A stretch of DNA of 64,000 nucleotides. Origin: Selaginella moellendorffii. Lineage: Eukaryota > Streptophyta > Lycopodiopsida > Selaginellales > Selaginellaceae. The position numbers and the translations under genes are program-made. How positions within the stretch are numbered: position 1 is the stretch's first letter; each line of letters opens with the position of its first letter. The stretch spans positions 4,313,416 to 4,377,415 of the forward strand of contig NW_003314261.1 of assembly GCF_000143415.4 (NCBI RefSeq). The letters run 5' to 3'. The notes beneath the pieces are model-generated. The model worked only from the letters and a program-made list of their open reading frames with translations, was not told the origin of the DNA and searched no databases. Of the stretch, positions 63,784 through 64,000 are shown in pieces.

Positions 63784-64000
63784 CTACGGGGGGTTCCAAA
63801 AGTATAGTAGGGAGAGTGTGGGGGTTGGAGCCTAGTGGAGCTAGTTTGGCCAGGAAGGGCTAGTTTGGCCTAGGAAAGGCCAATTTGGCCCAGGAAGGCC
63901 ATACCTAGTGTTGGGTGATGAATTAACCACTGGGAAGTCCAAGACTAGAGTGAATACGAACCGACAAGCGGGGTAACTTGGTGAAGTGTTCAAGAGTTAG

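Larger units (their letters stand above)
63053..64000 (+). mobile_element. TGTGAGAC-family LTR, cut by the window end
   Basis: It begins TGTGAGACACAAAATCCC like LTR-A and LTR-B and continues through the same 5' block, a long GA-rich minisatellite, the shared core, and the block ending GTAACTTGGTGAAGTGTTC, in the orientation of LTR-B. The window ends before any primer binding site. It sits directly beyond the minus-strand integrase relic. Confidence 0.75.

Noticed and set aside
1-64000. CRISPR arrays, bacterial operons, prophage or integron structures
   Set aside because: No regularly spaced short direct repeats with unique spacers and no bacterial gene families; the introns, tRNA type and gene families are those of a plant nucleus.

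Overview
The window reads as nuclear DNA of a seedless vascular plant, most likely a Selaginella-type lycophyte. I infer this from plant gene families (BIR-like receptor kinase, RWP-RK, PHT4 transporter, SAUR, GH17-X8 glucanase, ARID-HMG), very short introns (about 40-110 bp), very tight gene spacing, and long single-exon PPR genes of repeated SxxAxxxFDxMPxxDVVSWN type. No database was searched, so the organism is an inference.

Layout. Positions 1-1.55 kb hold an FCP1/NIF-like HAD gene whose 5' end lies outside the window. From 2.2 to about 20.8 kb lies a transposon graveyard: fragments of several LTR retrotransposon families sharing one ~80-bp core, an LTR pair with a tRNA-Met-type primer site (5.3-9.9 kb), a long inverted pair of LTR fragments (10.9-13.3 kb), a broken Ty3/gypsy chromovirus on the minus strand (13.7-16.0 kb), a C-to-T-decayed LTR, a second decayed integrase, and AT-rich stretches without genes. 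From 21.2 to 60.1 kb lies a gene island. In order it holds a BIR-like pseudokinase receptor, a GIY-YIG protein, an RWP-RK factor and a GPI-anchored beta-1,3-glucanase (all +); a 19-exon M1 aminopeptidase, plastid inorganic pyrophosphatase, tRNA-Lys(CTT), ARID-HMG protein and PWWP protein (all -); cytidine deaminase, PPR, GT8 glycosyltransferase, a large 2OG-oxygenase-like protein and a second PPR (all +); and a third PPR, PHT4 transporter, unknown 207-aa protein, USP-domain protein, GDSL pseudogene, SAUR and a fourth PPR (all -). From about 60.1 kb to the end the sequence returns to repeats: a decayed integrase and another minisatellite-bearing LTR cut by the window end.

Exon models were built by hand from GT-AG (two GC-AG) borders, reading-frame continuity and family conservation. 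For every multi-exon gene given here except the partial gene 1, the summed exon length is a multiple of three. The genes are housekeeping or regulatory plant genes and do not form a pathway or operon. The more unusual material is in the repeat flanks and in broken or odd genes: a SAUR without an in-frame ATG, a pseudokinase, an exon fragment copied into a 3' flank, and two GC-AG introns. I found no convincing new biological system.
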